A stretch of DNA of 64,000 nucleotides from Amorphophallus konjac (Eukaryota; Streptophyta; Magnoliopsida; Alismatales; Araceae), in the NCBI GenBank assembly GCA_022559845.1, contig CM040118.1, positions 160,352,331 through 160,416,330 on the forward strand. The letters are read 5' to 3'. Position 1 is the first letter of the stretch; the number at the start of each line of letters is the position of its first letter. Positions 54,001 through 64,000 of the stretch are shown here, one piece after another. The translations under genes were made by a program, and so were the position numbers. The notes beneath the pieces were generated by a model. It made no database searches. It had not been told where the DNA came from and worked only from the letters and a program-made list of their open reading frames with translations.

Positions 54001-56434
54001 ATCCGGGAAGTTCCTCGTTTTCCTGGTCACTCAGCGAGGGATCGAAGCCAACCCCGACAAGGTCCAGGCCATCCTGGACATGCGCCCGCCCACGTGTATT
54101 AAAGACGTCCAGCGTCTGATGGGGCGTGTCGCTACTCTCAGTCGTTTCCTGTCCCGTGCGACCGAACGATGCTTGCCCTTCTTCAAGCTGATGAGGGGGC
54201 CCAAGGTAGCATCTGCTACGTTCGCATGGGATGAAGAATGCCAGACAGCGTTCGCCGAGCTCAAAGAGTTCCTGGCTTCGCCCCCGGTGCTTTCCAAGCC
54301 CGTCCCGGACGAGGTCTTGTTGCTCTATCTCTCGGCGACGCCATCAACGGTCAGCTCGGTCCTAGTCAGAAATGACTCGGGAATCGAGAGGCCGGTCTAC
54401 TACACCAGCAAGGCGCTCAACGAGGTCGAGCGGAGGTACCCCGCAACCGAGAAACTCGTGCTAGCATTGGTTACCTCCGCAAAGCGCCTCCGACCCTACT
54501 TCCAGGGGCATCCCATCACCGTGCTAACCGGCGAGCCACTGAAGAAGATTCTGGCCCATCCCGAAGCCTCGGGGTGACTCGTCAAATGGGCCATCATGCT
54601 CGGGGCCTACGACATCTCGTATCGGCCACGATCAGCTATCAAAGGACAAGCGCTCGCCGACTTCATCGCCGAGAGCACTGTTCCGGTCGAGGACAGGCCT
54701 CCGACAGCAACCGAGCCAACCTGGGAGCTGTTCGTTGATGGATCGTCCAACTCGGTCGGCAGCGGCGCAGGGATCCTCCTAAAGTCCCCCGAAGGAATAG
54801 AATTGCAATACGCCCTGAAGTTCAACTTTCTGGCATCCAACAGTGCTTCCGAGTACGAGGCCCTTATCTCGGGAGCCCGCGTGGCCCGACGGTTGGGGGC
54901 CGAGTGAGTCAGGATCCACACCGACTCCCAGCTAGTTGCAAGCCAGGTCAATGGCGAGTACGAAGCTCGGGAGGCACCTATGATCAAATACCTCCAGTTG
55001 GTCCGGAGCCTGGCCCAACAGTTCGAGGAGTTCGAGGTAGTCCGAATAGCTCGGGAGCAAAACTCTCGGGCGGACGCCCTCTCCCAACTGGCCTCCTCCC
55101 TAGACCCGAAAGGTACACGATCGGTCCTCCTAGAAGAGCTAGAGCGCCCGAGCATAGACTCGGAGCTCCTCGCCATTGACTCGGCCACTCCCGGTGACTG
55201 GCGCTCCCCCTACCTGTCCTGGCTACGGGACTCCCAGGAGCCCTCCGACCCTCGGGAAGCCCGCCGAATGAAGTACCAAGCTCGGCGCTTCGTCATCCTC
55301 GACAACATTCTCTACCGAAGATCGTTCTCCGGGCCCCTTCTGAAGTGTCTCGGTCCCGACGAAGCAAGCCAAGCTGTTGAAGAGATTCATCAAGGCCTGT
55401 GCGGAGCACATTCAGGAGGTCGGTCGCTGGCCAGAATCCTGCTATGGCAGGGGTACTGGTGGCCTACCCTACAGCGCGACTGCACGGCTTACGTACAACA
55501 GTGCGACCGTTGCTGACGGTTCGACCATTTGGTCCATCAGCCGGCCACGGAACTTATCGCCCTTACCGAGCCCTACCCTTTCGCTCGGTGGGGGATCGAC
55601 ATCCTTGGGCCATTCCCAACGGCTCAATCCCAGAAGAAGTTCATCATCGTCGCCATCGACTACTTCACCAAGTGGATCGAGGCAGAAGCTACAGCAAGGA
55701 TCACCGAGACAGTCGCCTGGGGCTTCGTTTGGAAATCGATCATCTGTCGCTTTGGCATCCCCCGAGTGATAGTGAGTGATAACGGGCGGCAATTCGACTC
55801 TCGGTACTTCCGAGACAGATGCGTCGACCTAAATATCCGCAACCACTTCACTTCGGTCGCCCACCCTCAGGCCAACGGGCTGGTTGAAAATGCCAACAAA
55901 ACCATCTTGAAGGGCATAAAAATCAGACTCGGCAAGGCTAAGGGTAGCTGGGTCGAGGAACTGCCTAGCGTACTATGGTCGCACCGAACGACCCCCAGGA
56001 CGGCAACCGGTGAGACCCCTTTTCAGCTGGTATATGGCACCGAAGCCGTCGTTCCGTTAGAGATCGCCAATCCGTCTCTCCGAGTGATCAGCTTTTCGCC
56101 CGAGGTAAACGAGTAGAAGTTGCTCGAGAACCTCGACCTGGCAGACGAACTCCGAGAGATCGCGAACGTCTGAGCTACGGCATACCAGCGCCGCCTCACT
56201 CGGTACTACAACGCCAAGGTCCGGGGCAGACAATTCCGACCAGGGGACTTCGTCCTCAGGAAGACCGAAGCCTCTCGACCACTGGAGGCGGCAGGCAAGC
56301 TATCCCCCAACTGGGAAGGCCCCTACCGAGTGATCGAGACGCTCGGGAAAGGTGCGTACAGGTTGGCCACAATGGAAGGGGAACCCATTCTCCGGACATG
56401 GAACGCAACCACACTACGCAGATTTTATTTCTAA
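51011..56434 (+). pseudogene. Tat-B gag-pol polyprotein (single frame, six in-frame stops)
   Basis: ATG 51011 (MVRRSSGRRSADG) opens one frame of 1808 codons to TAA 56432-56434. Gag core (YDGQGDPADHYDSF, GAQAWFRALAP) at codons about 226-380; zinc-like CLFHGDHGHHTGDC near 457; protease VDNGSAPDVL near 586; reverse transcriptase with AYIDDMLVK near 955; RNase H (LFVDGSSNSVGSGAGI); integrase HHCC ending CDRC, then GIDILGPF, SDNGRQFD and GLVENANK (DDE visible). Stops: TAG 51584, TGA 54575, TGA 54905, TGA 55514, TAG 56114, TGA 56171. There are no frameshifts. Each stop is one C-to-T step from CGA or CAG; at 54575, 54905 and 56171 Arg and at 51584 and 56114 Gln would fit the family. Confidence 0.93.
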
Positions 56435-57072
56435 AAACTGTATCAACAAATCGGGTAAAATAAAATCCCCTTTTTGCATTCATTCAAGATAATTGTTGGT
56501 ACATCAGAAAGACAACTGCCAATACATTACATAGTGAAAAGCAAAAATCCATCTAGCACCACGGCAGACGGCCATCGCCCGACCGACCCGGTCTTGACCT
56601 TCTCGCATCCAGCCACTGACTCTGCCTCGCGTAGAAACTGGCTCGGACAAGAGATGGTCGACCCAGTTGGCTCGGGTGGACCGTGACAAGGGTGACAGAG
56701 GGATGGCAAGGAGAAGGCCACCTTTCACGCAAGGAAGGCTACCTTCCAAGTTGGCAACAACCTGAAAAAAGGAACGCCGTGAAGGTCTCCTCTCTGCCAA
56801 TCCACCAACTCCTTGGAGGCGAACAGAAAGCAAGCAGCCCCCGAAGAGTCAAAGAAATGAAGAACAAAAGAGAGAGAAAGAGGCTGCGGACAGAGGTGAG
56901 CCGCCTCCTCCCCTCCCACGGAGGGGAATGGCGGCCGGCATCCCTAACTCCCCCATCCGCCCTCCATCTCGGCGTCCGCCCGGAAGCCTCGCTGGAGCCA
57001 AGAGGAGGCAAACGACGTGCCCCCACACGTCGAAGCCCTCTCCAGATCCGCGCGGTGACCGTCGGACCCGTC

Positions 57073-57174
57073 TCATGCACGCGCGGCGACCGTGGGATCC
57101 GACCGATATTCCAGGACAGCTAGAACCGGCCGCTCCCCGTCGTCTGCGGCGTCACCTTCTGAAGGGTCCTCCAT
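57073..57174 (-). CDS. Short ORF (33 aa) after the second antisense TATA box
   Basis: On the minus strand, 101 bp after the TATA box, the first ATG opens MEDPSEGDAADDGERPVL and closes at TGA. It is acidic and unlike anything I recognise. It could be an upstream ORF, a first exon, or meaningless. Confidence 0.25.
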   Translation of the reverse strand: MEDPSEGDAADDGERPVLAVLEYRSDPTVAARA

Positions 57175-57274
57175 GCTCCGATCGCGGCGGCGCAACGCAG
57201 AGCGAAAACGAGGGAATAAGAGCAGACCGCCGGCGAGAGTCCTAAGTGTTAAGAGGGAAGGAGCACCCTTCGGT

Positions 57275-57285
57275 CCTTTTTATAG
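57275..57285 (-). promoter_or_regulatory. Second antisense TATA box in Tat-B
   Basis: The minus strand reads GGCCTATAAAAAGGACC, a strong TATA match, pointing toward the 3' end of pol from behind. It lies about 350 bp beyond the stop of the antisense gene. Confidence 0.55.
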
Positions 57286-57637
57286 GCCAAGGGAGGCCAC
57301 GCGCCTTAAATGACTCCCCCCTCGAAAACACGCTACAGGACCTCCCCTGGAAGGTCACCTCCAATTCCTCGGTCCCCACCCTAGCGGGATTCGCGAAGTG
57401 CCTCGACTTTCAAAGCATGGTGGAATGAAAGGACGCCCCGCCAGAAGTCTCCCGAATCGGCATGCGAAAATGGTGCAAAGAATATCGGCACTTTCCAACA
57501 GCCCCCGATACGCCAGCCAATTCACGGCAAAGATAGCGATCAAACAAAGTAAGTTCTTTATTGCCTCCCATAAAGAAGTCCTCTTACAAAAGGAAAAATA
57601 AACAAAAAGGGGAAGGGGCAAAATAAAGCAAAATACA

Positions 57638-60256
57638 TCAGGCCTCGGGCCCACTTTGAAGCTCAGGAACAGCAGTAGGGGACGCGTCACCCCCGGTACC
57701 TTCGGTGACGGCCGGCCCGGACACTGACCTCGCCTGTGCGAGAACTGTCCCGGTCGTGAGCCCTCCTGGAGCCTCCGGAGTTGGTGACCCCACTGGAGGT
57801 GACTCCTCCGGTTCTTCCCCTGCTGAGGATGAGGAGCTGGAAACTGACTCATCCGAGTCATAACTCTGGCCGTAAGGAAAATCGCCCCCGGTAAGGTGCT
57901 CATTGGCATAGCTCATCGCCCGGCGATAGCCCTGCCTGAATCTCTTTCGAGCACCCCGGCGGAGCGCTACCTCGTAGTAGGGGAGGGCAGCTTTAATCAA
58001 GTCAGCCGAGTAAGCTTCCGAGCCTTTGTAACGCTCGATCGCCTCCGCCTCGACCTGCCCTACCCTTCCGACAAGCTCAACCCGAGCCCGCTCCGCCTCG
58101 GCCGCCCGCTCTTCCGCCCTCGCCAGATGCTCCTCTAGCTCGGTCATCCTCCGCTCGGCTTCGATCGTCCGACCCTCCGCCCGGGCTCGGTCCGCCTCGG
58201 CCTCAGCACGAAGGCGCTCCGCGTCCTCCACCCGATCCTGCAGCTCGCCGCGCTCAAGCTCCCAGAGGCCATCCAGCTCGATGTGACGCTGACGCTCATC
58301 TTCTAGACGTTTGCTCTTCCTCTCGAGCGATTCTTGGGCCCTTGCTAGCTGCTCGGCCAGCGCCTCGGCTTCCCGTCGGCTCGACCGCGCCAACTCCCTG
58401 AATGCGAGGAACTCCCGCCGGAGCCCCTCATGCTCCCCCTCGGGCCGGGCTAGTTTTCCCTCGCATCCACCAAGGGTCCAGGTAAGCCTCGACCGTTCCG
58501 CCTCCGTCCGGGCGTGCGCCTCCGCCATCACGGCCGCTGTCCGAGCTATGACCAGGCCGCCCTCCATCAGGACATCAAGGACCCCGGCGGGAGTGTTGCG
58601 CCTTTCTCCCCCCCTCGTCCTCTCGGCGATCGACCGGCAGAACCAGTACAAGTCGCCCGAGATATCGAGCCTGTCCAGAGGCTCCGGCAAAGGGGACCGC
58701 TCCACCCTGGGCACCCCGCCAGAAGACCCTGTTCGGGCAGCGAAGCTGACCGCGCCGCGCGCCACGGTCGGTTGGGGTTGCGACGCCTCCCCGGGCGAAC
58801 CCCCACCCTCGACCGGCGCCGCGGGATCGGCCGCACCAGAAACTTCCGGCACGTGGGGCTGCAACGCCCCCGCGGGCGAACCCCCATCCACGCTGACCGA
58901 TCCCTCGGTCCCAGCGCCGGCCACACCGGCATCGGCCCCCTCTGCCCCCGCAGAGGGGAGAGCCGACCCATCACCTCCCTCTGAGGGGCCCCTGGTCTCC
59001 TCGGCCCCCTCTCGCCCGACGGATGGGAGAGCCAGCCCGGAGGGGTCGGCCCCATCCTGCCCCCGAGGGGGGAGCGCCGCCGAGCCAGAATCGCCCCCGA
59101 CGGCAGTAGAAAGGCCGGCCTTCTTGGCCCTTTTCCTGGCCTTCACGGCCTCCCGCAGTTTCCCCGCCAGGGGATCCTTGCGCTTCAGGCCGGTCGATCG
59201 AGAAGACCCCTCGGGGGCCACCCCCTTGCCCTTGTCTCGGGCCTGGGCGCGACCCGCCGAGGCATCAGGTTCATCGGCTGCTGAGTCATCTCCCAGATCG
59301 ATGACCTCGGCCGCCTCCTCCAGAGGCTCCCGCCTCACGTCTGCAACAAGGAGAAGCCCCAGTCAGGAAGAGGAAAGGAGCTACCACCCCAGAAAAAGAG
59401 CCTCAAGAGCTGTACCTGTCTACGTCATCCGCGAGAGAAGACACCGTTCGATGTTCTCCGGCGTCACCAGCTCCTCGGTCGATCGACCGTCCTCCAGTAG
59501 ACGGGCAGCCTGCTGCTCCACGTGGGGAGGGAATTCCTCCTGGCGAGGGGGCAGATTCGGATGAAAGTTGGGCGAGGTCCGACATCTCCAGATCTCGTCC
59601 GTCGCCACCGCCTTCACCCAGAAGAAGTGCGTCTTCCACCCCTTGTGCGAGGAGTCCTTCGCCGCAAGCGAGATGCAGCTCCTATTCCTCCGCGCCTGGA
59701 TGAAGTAGAAGCCTTTCCCCGCCGACGGGTGCGCTTTCAACTCAAAGAAGAAATGGAAGAGGTCCAAGGAAGGAAAAATGTCGTGCTGACGACAAAGAAT
59801 CCGGAAGGCCGAGAGCAGAAGATATGAGTTGGCCACCAACTGAATAGGCGCCAACCGGAAAAAATTAAGAAGCTGCAGCACGAAAGGATCGAAAGGGAGA
59901 CGAAATCCGCTCTTCCAAGCCAGAAGAAAGGTGCAAATGTGCTCCCCGCGATCATCCAGACTCGTCTCGTGCGGAGCGGCGGCAGCAAAGCTGTATCTGA
60001 GAGGCAGGCGAAAATGATGCTCCAGCCTCCGCACCTCCGCTTCCCCCAACTCACTGCAGTTGGGGACGGGTTCCCGCCTCTCCGGCACAAGCTCCGGACT
60101 CTGATCCGCCATCGAGTCGGGGGAAGATCCCTCGTACGAGCTCGAAGACTCCGAGGGAGAAGGAAGTTGCTGGACCGCCTCTGCGGTTATCCTCGCCAAC
60201 TCCACGAACGCCGCCGCAAGGCTCCGCGTCTCCGATGTGCTCTCACGGCGCATCAA
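57638..60256 (-). pseudogene. Tat-B antisense gene, two exons, putative gypsy-type transposon family
   Basis: Exon 1 (60256-59416) encodes 278 residues with a conserved core: EHICTFLLAWKSGFRLPF, FVLQLLNFFRLAPIQL, DIFPSLDLFHFFFELKAHPS and KGWKTHFFWVKAV, which I recognise as the domain annotated as putative gypsy-type transposon. A 75-bp intron (59415-59341) has donor CAG|GTACAG and acceptor TTGCAG|ACG. Exon 2 (59340-57638) runs in register for 566 residues: a basic KRK-rich stretch, a Gly/Pro/Ala-rich acidic linker, a long Arg/Glu/Ala coiled coil (RAEAEADRARAEGRTIEAER), and DSDESVSSSSSSAGEE. The only lesion seen is TAG 59420-59422 just before the splice, one C-to-T step from CAG. Function unknown. 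Confidence 0.8.
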
Positions 60257-60528
60257 GAAGCAAGGAAAGCCTAAAACCCTAGAAGCCTAGAACGATGAAC
60301 AGCGCCCCCTAAAAACCCCTGAGGGTGGCGGCGCGCCGTTCCGTGCTCCGAGAAAAAGGGGGGGGCCTTCGTTTCGAATCCGTCAGGATCATCATTACGG
60401 GCCTCGGCGACCGCTATAAGCGGCTCCATAACGCCAACGGAATTCCACCCACCTGAGCCAAACCGGTCCAAAGCCTCGAAGAACTACTCATCCGAGCCTC
60501 CTTGGCTCGGGAGTAGGAGGGGGACAAG
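60257..60528. other. Tat-B segment between antisense gene start and 3' LTR
   Basis: About 270 bp that would hold the promoter or leader of the antisense gene; I see no clear TATA box on the minus strand. The plus-strand polypurine tract GAGTAGGAGGGGGACAAG (60511-60528) abuts the LTR. Confidence 0.7.
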
Positions 60529-61315
60529 TGGAGAGGGGGATTTCCGCAGCCCACCACAAAGGCAGCCCAACAAGACCCACATGGTCCAACCAGGCGAGCC
60601 CGCCCGAGTGATAGCCCACAGGGCCCACTTAGGGAAGAAAAGCCCAATAAATAAGACTCGAGGAACTAACTCTCCCCGGCGGCCTTCTAGGCTCGGAGGG
60701 CCCGAGACAACGGTCAGGTCCCAAGGAAGGTCCGGCCTAAAGCCCTCTCCCCGTCCGAGAGAGATAGGCTCTAGCCGACCTATCCGACCCCACCTTCGCC
60801 GGGACATGCCTATCACTCGGACAAAGAGCTAGCATCCCCGAGGCTCGGTAAGGCCGGTTGATTATCCGCATGTGCAGCCGTTCAGAGTCCCCCGCCAGCG
60901 GGAGAGTCAGGGGAGCCGCCGGACTCCGAGGGGATAACGTTCCCACGATCAGGCCATGAAAGCCCCCGTTAAAGACGTAACTCCCGCCGGGAACCCCTCA
61001 GCTTGCAGGACTCCTGAAGGCGGCACACTATTTAAGCAAGGGATACCCTCCGGAAGAAGGTAAGAGAAACAAGGCATTCACACACCCTAAGCCCCTGAGC
61101 ACGATTCGCTTCACCCTCTGGTGGAGAGGATTCTCGCGCATCAGCTCTCTCCTCCCCCCATTATCGCTTCCACCATAGCTCTACTGACTTAGCCATCGGA
61201 GGGTTTTCCCCCAGGGAGATCCCCTGGGCCCTCTGATACGTTTCCCTCTCTTGCAGATTCATCTTCTGGTGATCCATAGCCCGCTCAGGACTCAGCGCGA
61301 GATCTCGCCTCTTCA
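60529..61315 (+). mobile_element. Tat-B 3' LTR (787 bp)
   Basis: Same length as the 5' LTR with about five differences, two of them CG to CA. Starts TGGAGAGGGGGATTTCC. Confidence 0.95.
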
Positions 61316-61320
61316 CCTTC

Positions 61321-62750
61321 ATTTCCATAAGTCCATTTATCTAGAAAGCATCCAAGAGTTTAATTATGTCAAATGGTTTATGTTTTCATGCTAAATCATG
61401 TTTATTTTGATAAACCATCATAAAAACATCTAGATGTGTTCTTGGACTTAGAATCATGGTTTGTGATTGTTGTGGAGCGTGGGACGACCCCTCAGGGCGA
61501 TCCCCAAGCCAATCGGAGCATCTTAGCAAGGGTTCTTAACCCCTGCTGAAAGGGTCGACCCCAAGGGTCGACCCCCAGCTTCAAGGGTCGACCCCAAGGG
61601 TCGACCCCTGGCAATCTATTTTTAAACCCGTCGGCTCCCCTTTCGCCCAACTGAAAGGGTCGACCCTAAGGGTCGACCCATGCCCCGAGGGTCGACCCCT
61701 ACAGGTCCTCTTGCTGTTTTTGTTGAACCAGAACCTGGTTCTGAGAGGGTCGACCCCTGGGGTCGACCCATGACTTCTGGACCTCTAGCACAGCACGAGG
61801 GTCGACCCCAAGGGTCGACCCTTCTGTTCTGGGCGGCGTCGGTTTTGTTGACTTGATGGTTTCGAGCCACATGGGCTTATACAGCTGTTAGGGACTCCGG
61901 GAATCACTCCATAATACATGGATCTGGTCCCCTGAATGTCCCTTATCCTATCTAGGAGTATAAATCATCTTGTTAAGGGTGTAAACCCTAAGGGAATAAT
62001 TATAAACACTATTTTCGGGTTTCTTTCTAACCCTTCCTTATGCAGGTCGCAGCAGCCACCTCCAGCCATTGTTCCTCTTGTGTTTGTGCGTGAAAGTGAA
62101 GGGAAGAAGGAGGATTCGAAGTTCCAATCAATCCTCTACTGCTGGCTGCGAGTGAAATCAAGATTCAAGCTCATCCGATTCAAGATCGTCAAGAACATCT
62201 TCCTGCTACACAAGTGTTCGATTAAATTCCGAAAAGAGAAAGGGGGAGCTCCAACCAGGATATTTTCATTCTTTCCTCACCCTTTTTCATTCTGGTTCAG
62301 TTGATTCAAGCTTGAGTATTCATCTGTAAACATTATCTCAGATACTTGTGTGTTGAGTTCGTGTTTGGTAACACGAACGTGTGTGTGTTATGCTAGTGTT
62401 CAGTAACACGAACGTGTGTGTGTGTGATTCACTCATAGTGAAGCCTTAATCCTCCGTGTGAGGGGTGGACGTAGGGAACACGACAGTGTACCCGAACCAC
62501 TTAAAAATTTCTGTGTGTTCATTGTGGTTTGCCTATACGTTTACTTGTCAAGTGGGCTTTGCGGTGAGTTGAGCTTACACCACTTATTCTATCAATCACA
62601 CCCGTTGCATACGTTTCCACAAGTGTATTCATGTTCGTGCGAGGTGAGAGCTTGTTAATGTAATTGTTATAAGAGTTCTATTAGATAGTTAATTTTATTG
62701 GCCATCAATTCACCCCTCCCCTCTTGATTTCTACGTTTCGGGACTCAACA
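61321..62750 (+). mobile_element. Copia-C 3' LTR, second part
   Basis: Continues the LTR from the Tat-B insertion to GGGACTCAACA. It keeps TATA box, hairpin (62357-62378) and shared block (about 62440-62510). The palindrome cluster (61553-61822) has one pair more and one site fewer than the 5' LTR. Confidence 0.95.
61553..61822. repeat. GGGTCGACCC pairs in Copia-C 3' LTR
   Basis: Pairs with 13-bp spacing at about 61554, 61585, 61657, 61747 and 61798, plus a single site near 61687. An extra pair at 61585 is absent from the 5' LTR, and the partner lost near 61687 is present there. Confidence 0.92.
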
Positions 62751-62767
62751 TTATGTTTCGTAATAAG

Positions 62768-62800
<33 letters not shown>

Positions 62801-64000
62801 CCATCCCATTATGAAGGAGTCCTCGTAGGAACCCAAACCCCTTGGGTTTCCTAGGTGGCCTTTCTTTCTTTTGTCATAAGTAATATATATAATGTGTATA
62901 TATGCACTTATGTAGGACTCCACGTGGGAACCCAAGCCTCTTGGGATTCCAAGGTGGCCTTTCCCCTCCCATGTGCTTTCTATTTAAAAAAATGTAAACC
63001 CACGATGGAAAAGGTAATGAAAATGAGAAATGTTATGAGTTAGCCATGGCTATGCTTTCTGTTATCTCCAATTTTTGGAATCCCCTTGGGTGAGAAGCCC
63101 ACACCCCACGTCCACCCCGCCATGGAGGAAGTCGGCAACTCCGGGTGCACCGTTCCTGAGATTGGAGCGGGCGAGAAGCCCCATCCGAAGCCCGATCATC
63201 GTCCCCGCCATCCACTTCGCCGTTCGCTCGGCCACACACCCCTCACTCTTCCCATCCGCTGCCAAGATCACAGCACCAGCCACCCCTGTGAAGCCCATCG
63301 TCTGCCTTTCCCCCCTTCCCTATTCTCCCACTCCGCCCTTGACTTCCGCGAGCCTGCCGCTGCCACCACTAATGCCGTCCTCGCTCCCATCGCCCGCCTT
63401 CGCCACACCTCCCTACTACGGAGACCACTGCCGCCCAACCGCTCTCCCTCTTTGGCTGCGTTTTCTCGCCATCGCTCTCTCTCTCTCTCTCTCATCATTT
63501 TTTTATCTCTTGCATGTCACACATAGAGAGCATGGCATCCCGCCATGCACCCCATGCCTAGTGCACCTCCCGCCATCGTCGCCAACGGTCCGAGCACGCC
63601 GTGACCCACTGTCGAAGCACGGTTCTTTTTGCACCCATGCCAGCGCCCATGTCGCACCCACGATGTCGCTATCATGCCATCACGAGCGACCGCCATGCAG
63701 AGCTAGGCCGCCATTCACCGTCCCCCACCCGCAACTCCGTCCCTCAAGCGGCCACCATGCAGACCGTCGGCGGTTGCGAAGCCCCCTGTCGATCACCGTT
63801 CCAAGCTCGCTCGACTGGCACAGCACTGTCGAATAGGCCAAGCACCACGATGGCCCCTCTAAGCATGGCGATCATGACGCCCCTCCCATCACGGCCTCGT
63901 CGGCCGTCTCCCCACCTCGCTCTCACCCTCGCTATTCTCTCTCTTCATCTCTTCTCCATCTCTCTTACTTATTCTCACGTTTGATTCACTATAGCAATTT
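62751..64000 (+). mobile_element. Mini-LTR 3' LTR, second part (runs off the window)
   Basis: Starts with the TSD copy TTATG and continues TTTCGTAATAAG, colinear with 5' LTR 31124-32396. It is nearly identical outside a shorter TA tract and a few substitutions. The end, beyond position 64000, is not seen. Confidence 0.9.
62768..62795. repeat. TA microsatellite in Mini-LTR 3' LTR
   Basis: About 28 bp of TA at the position matching the 72-bp tract of the 5' LTR. Confidence 0.95.

Larger units (their letters stand above)
56435..57637. other. Tat-B spacer between pol and antisense gene
   Basis: No recognised domain. It contains a minus-strand TATA box (57275-57285), a 33-codon minus-strand ORF, and a minus-strand AATAAA (plus TTTATT near 57555) that may end the antisense transcript. 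Confidence 0.6.
50187..61315 (+). mobile_element. Tat-B: Ty3/gypsy Tat-lineage element with antisense gene
   Basis: LTRs 50187-50973 and 60529-61315, both 787 bp, differ at about five sites by eye. TSD CCTTC lies at 50182-50186 and 61316-61320; joining the flanks restores the Copia-C LTR. PBS TGGCGCCGTCTGTGGG, gag-pol on the plus strand, a 4-kb region after pol with a minus-strand gene, then a polypurine tract and the LTR. A large antisense ORF between pol and the 3' LTR is a described property of Tat-lineage elements. Confidence 0.95.
33298..62750 (+). mobile_element. Copia-C: full SIRE/Maximus-like element with an extra 3' ORF
   Basis: 5' LTR 33298-35034, PBS, gag, pol, an additional ORF (48313-49476), polypurine tract and 3' LTR (49888-50186 plus 61321-62750). 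TSD TTATG flanks it (33293-33297 and 62751-62755). It is interrupted between pol and the extra ORF by NA-gypsy and inside the 3' LTR by Tat-B. The coding parts have only a handful of nonsense changes, so it is much younger than Copia-A. The extra ORF after pol is a SIRE/Maximus trait, there often called envelope-like. Confidence 0.93.

Noticed and set aside
56739..57080. 113-codon minus-strand frame in the Tat-B spacer
   Set aside because: It begins at a non-ATG codon, is out of frame with the first ATG after the TATA box and has no recognisable domain.

Overview
The window is plant nuclear DNA, almost certainly angiosperm, made almost entirely of LTR retrotransposons nested inside one another. 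Evidence is initiator-Met type primer binding sites (TGGTATCAGAGC and variants), Ty1/copia gag-pol of SIRE/Maximus type, Ty3/gypsy elements of Tekay (chromovirus) and Tat type, and a plant-mobile-domain pseudogene with plant-like introns. I see no ordinary host gene, rRNA, tRNA or CRISPR; at most one short exon-like fragment lies at 7586-7764. Lineage names rest on recognised motifs, not on a database search.

Layout. (1) 1-7502, minus: Copia-A, a decayed SIRE-like element cut by the window start (pol, gag, PBS, 5' LTR). (2) 7503-7951: older sequence. (3) 7952-10605, plus: Copia-B (LTR, PBS, start of gag), interrupted by (4) Tat-A, minus: 3' LTR 10606-14747 and 3' internal region 14748-18387 plus 29535-31000, with an intron-bearing plant-mobile-domain pseudogene antisense to the element. 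Tat-A is split by (5) Tekay, plus, 18388-29534 (LTRs 3243 and 3239 bp), and by (6) Mini-LTR, plus, from 31001, with about 2-kb LTRs and only about 160 bp between them. The Mini-LTR 3' LTR (33176-33297 and 62751 to the window end) is split by (7) Copia-C, plus, 33298-62750, TSD TTATG. Copia-C is split by (8) a non-autonomous gypsy element, NA-gypsy, 40480-47824, TSD AGAAG, carrying an uninterrupted 989-aa reading frame, and by (9) Tat-B, plus, 50187-61315, TSD CCTTC, with a nearly full gag-pol frame and an antisense two-exon gene. The stack is five levels deep (Copia-B > Tat-A > Mini-LTR > Copia-C > NA-gypsy or Tat-B). NA-gypsy and Tat-B are youngest, with LTR pairs differing at about 0.6% by eye.

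Three things stand out. First, accessory genes ride on retroelements: a mobile-domain gene antisense in Tat-A, a different antisense gene in Tat-B (resembling the family annotated as putative gypsy-type transposon), and in Copia-C a sense ORF downstream of pol with what looks like its own TATA box and 5'-UTR intron. Both Tat elements also show a second TATA box, in aORF direction, between the antisense gene and pol. Second, four elements (Copia-A, Copia-C, Tekay, Tat-A) carry clusters of inverted GGTC/GACC half-sites, and a fifth (Copia-B) carries clusters of a TCGA-core site; spacing is constant within each family (about 22, 13, 8 or 21-22 bp), mostly in U3 upstream of a TATA box. Third, the in-frame stops of Tat-B gag-pol all look like C-to-T changes at CGA or CAG codons, as expected from deamination of methylated cytosine.
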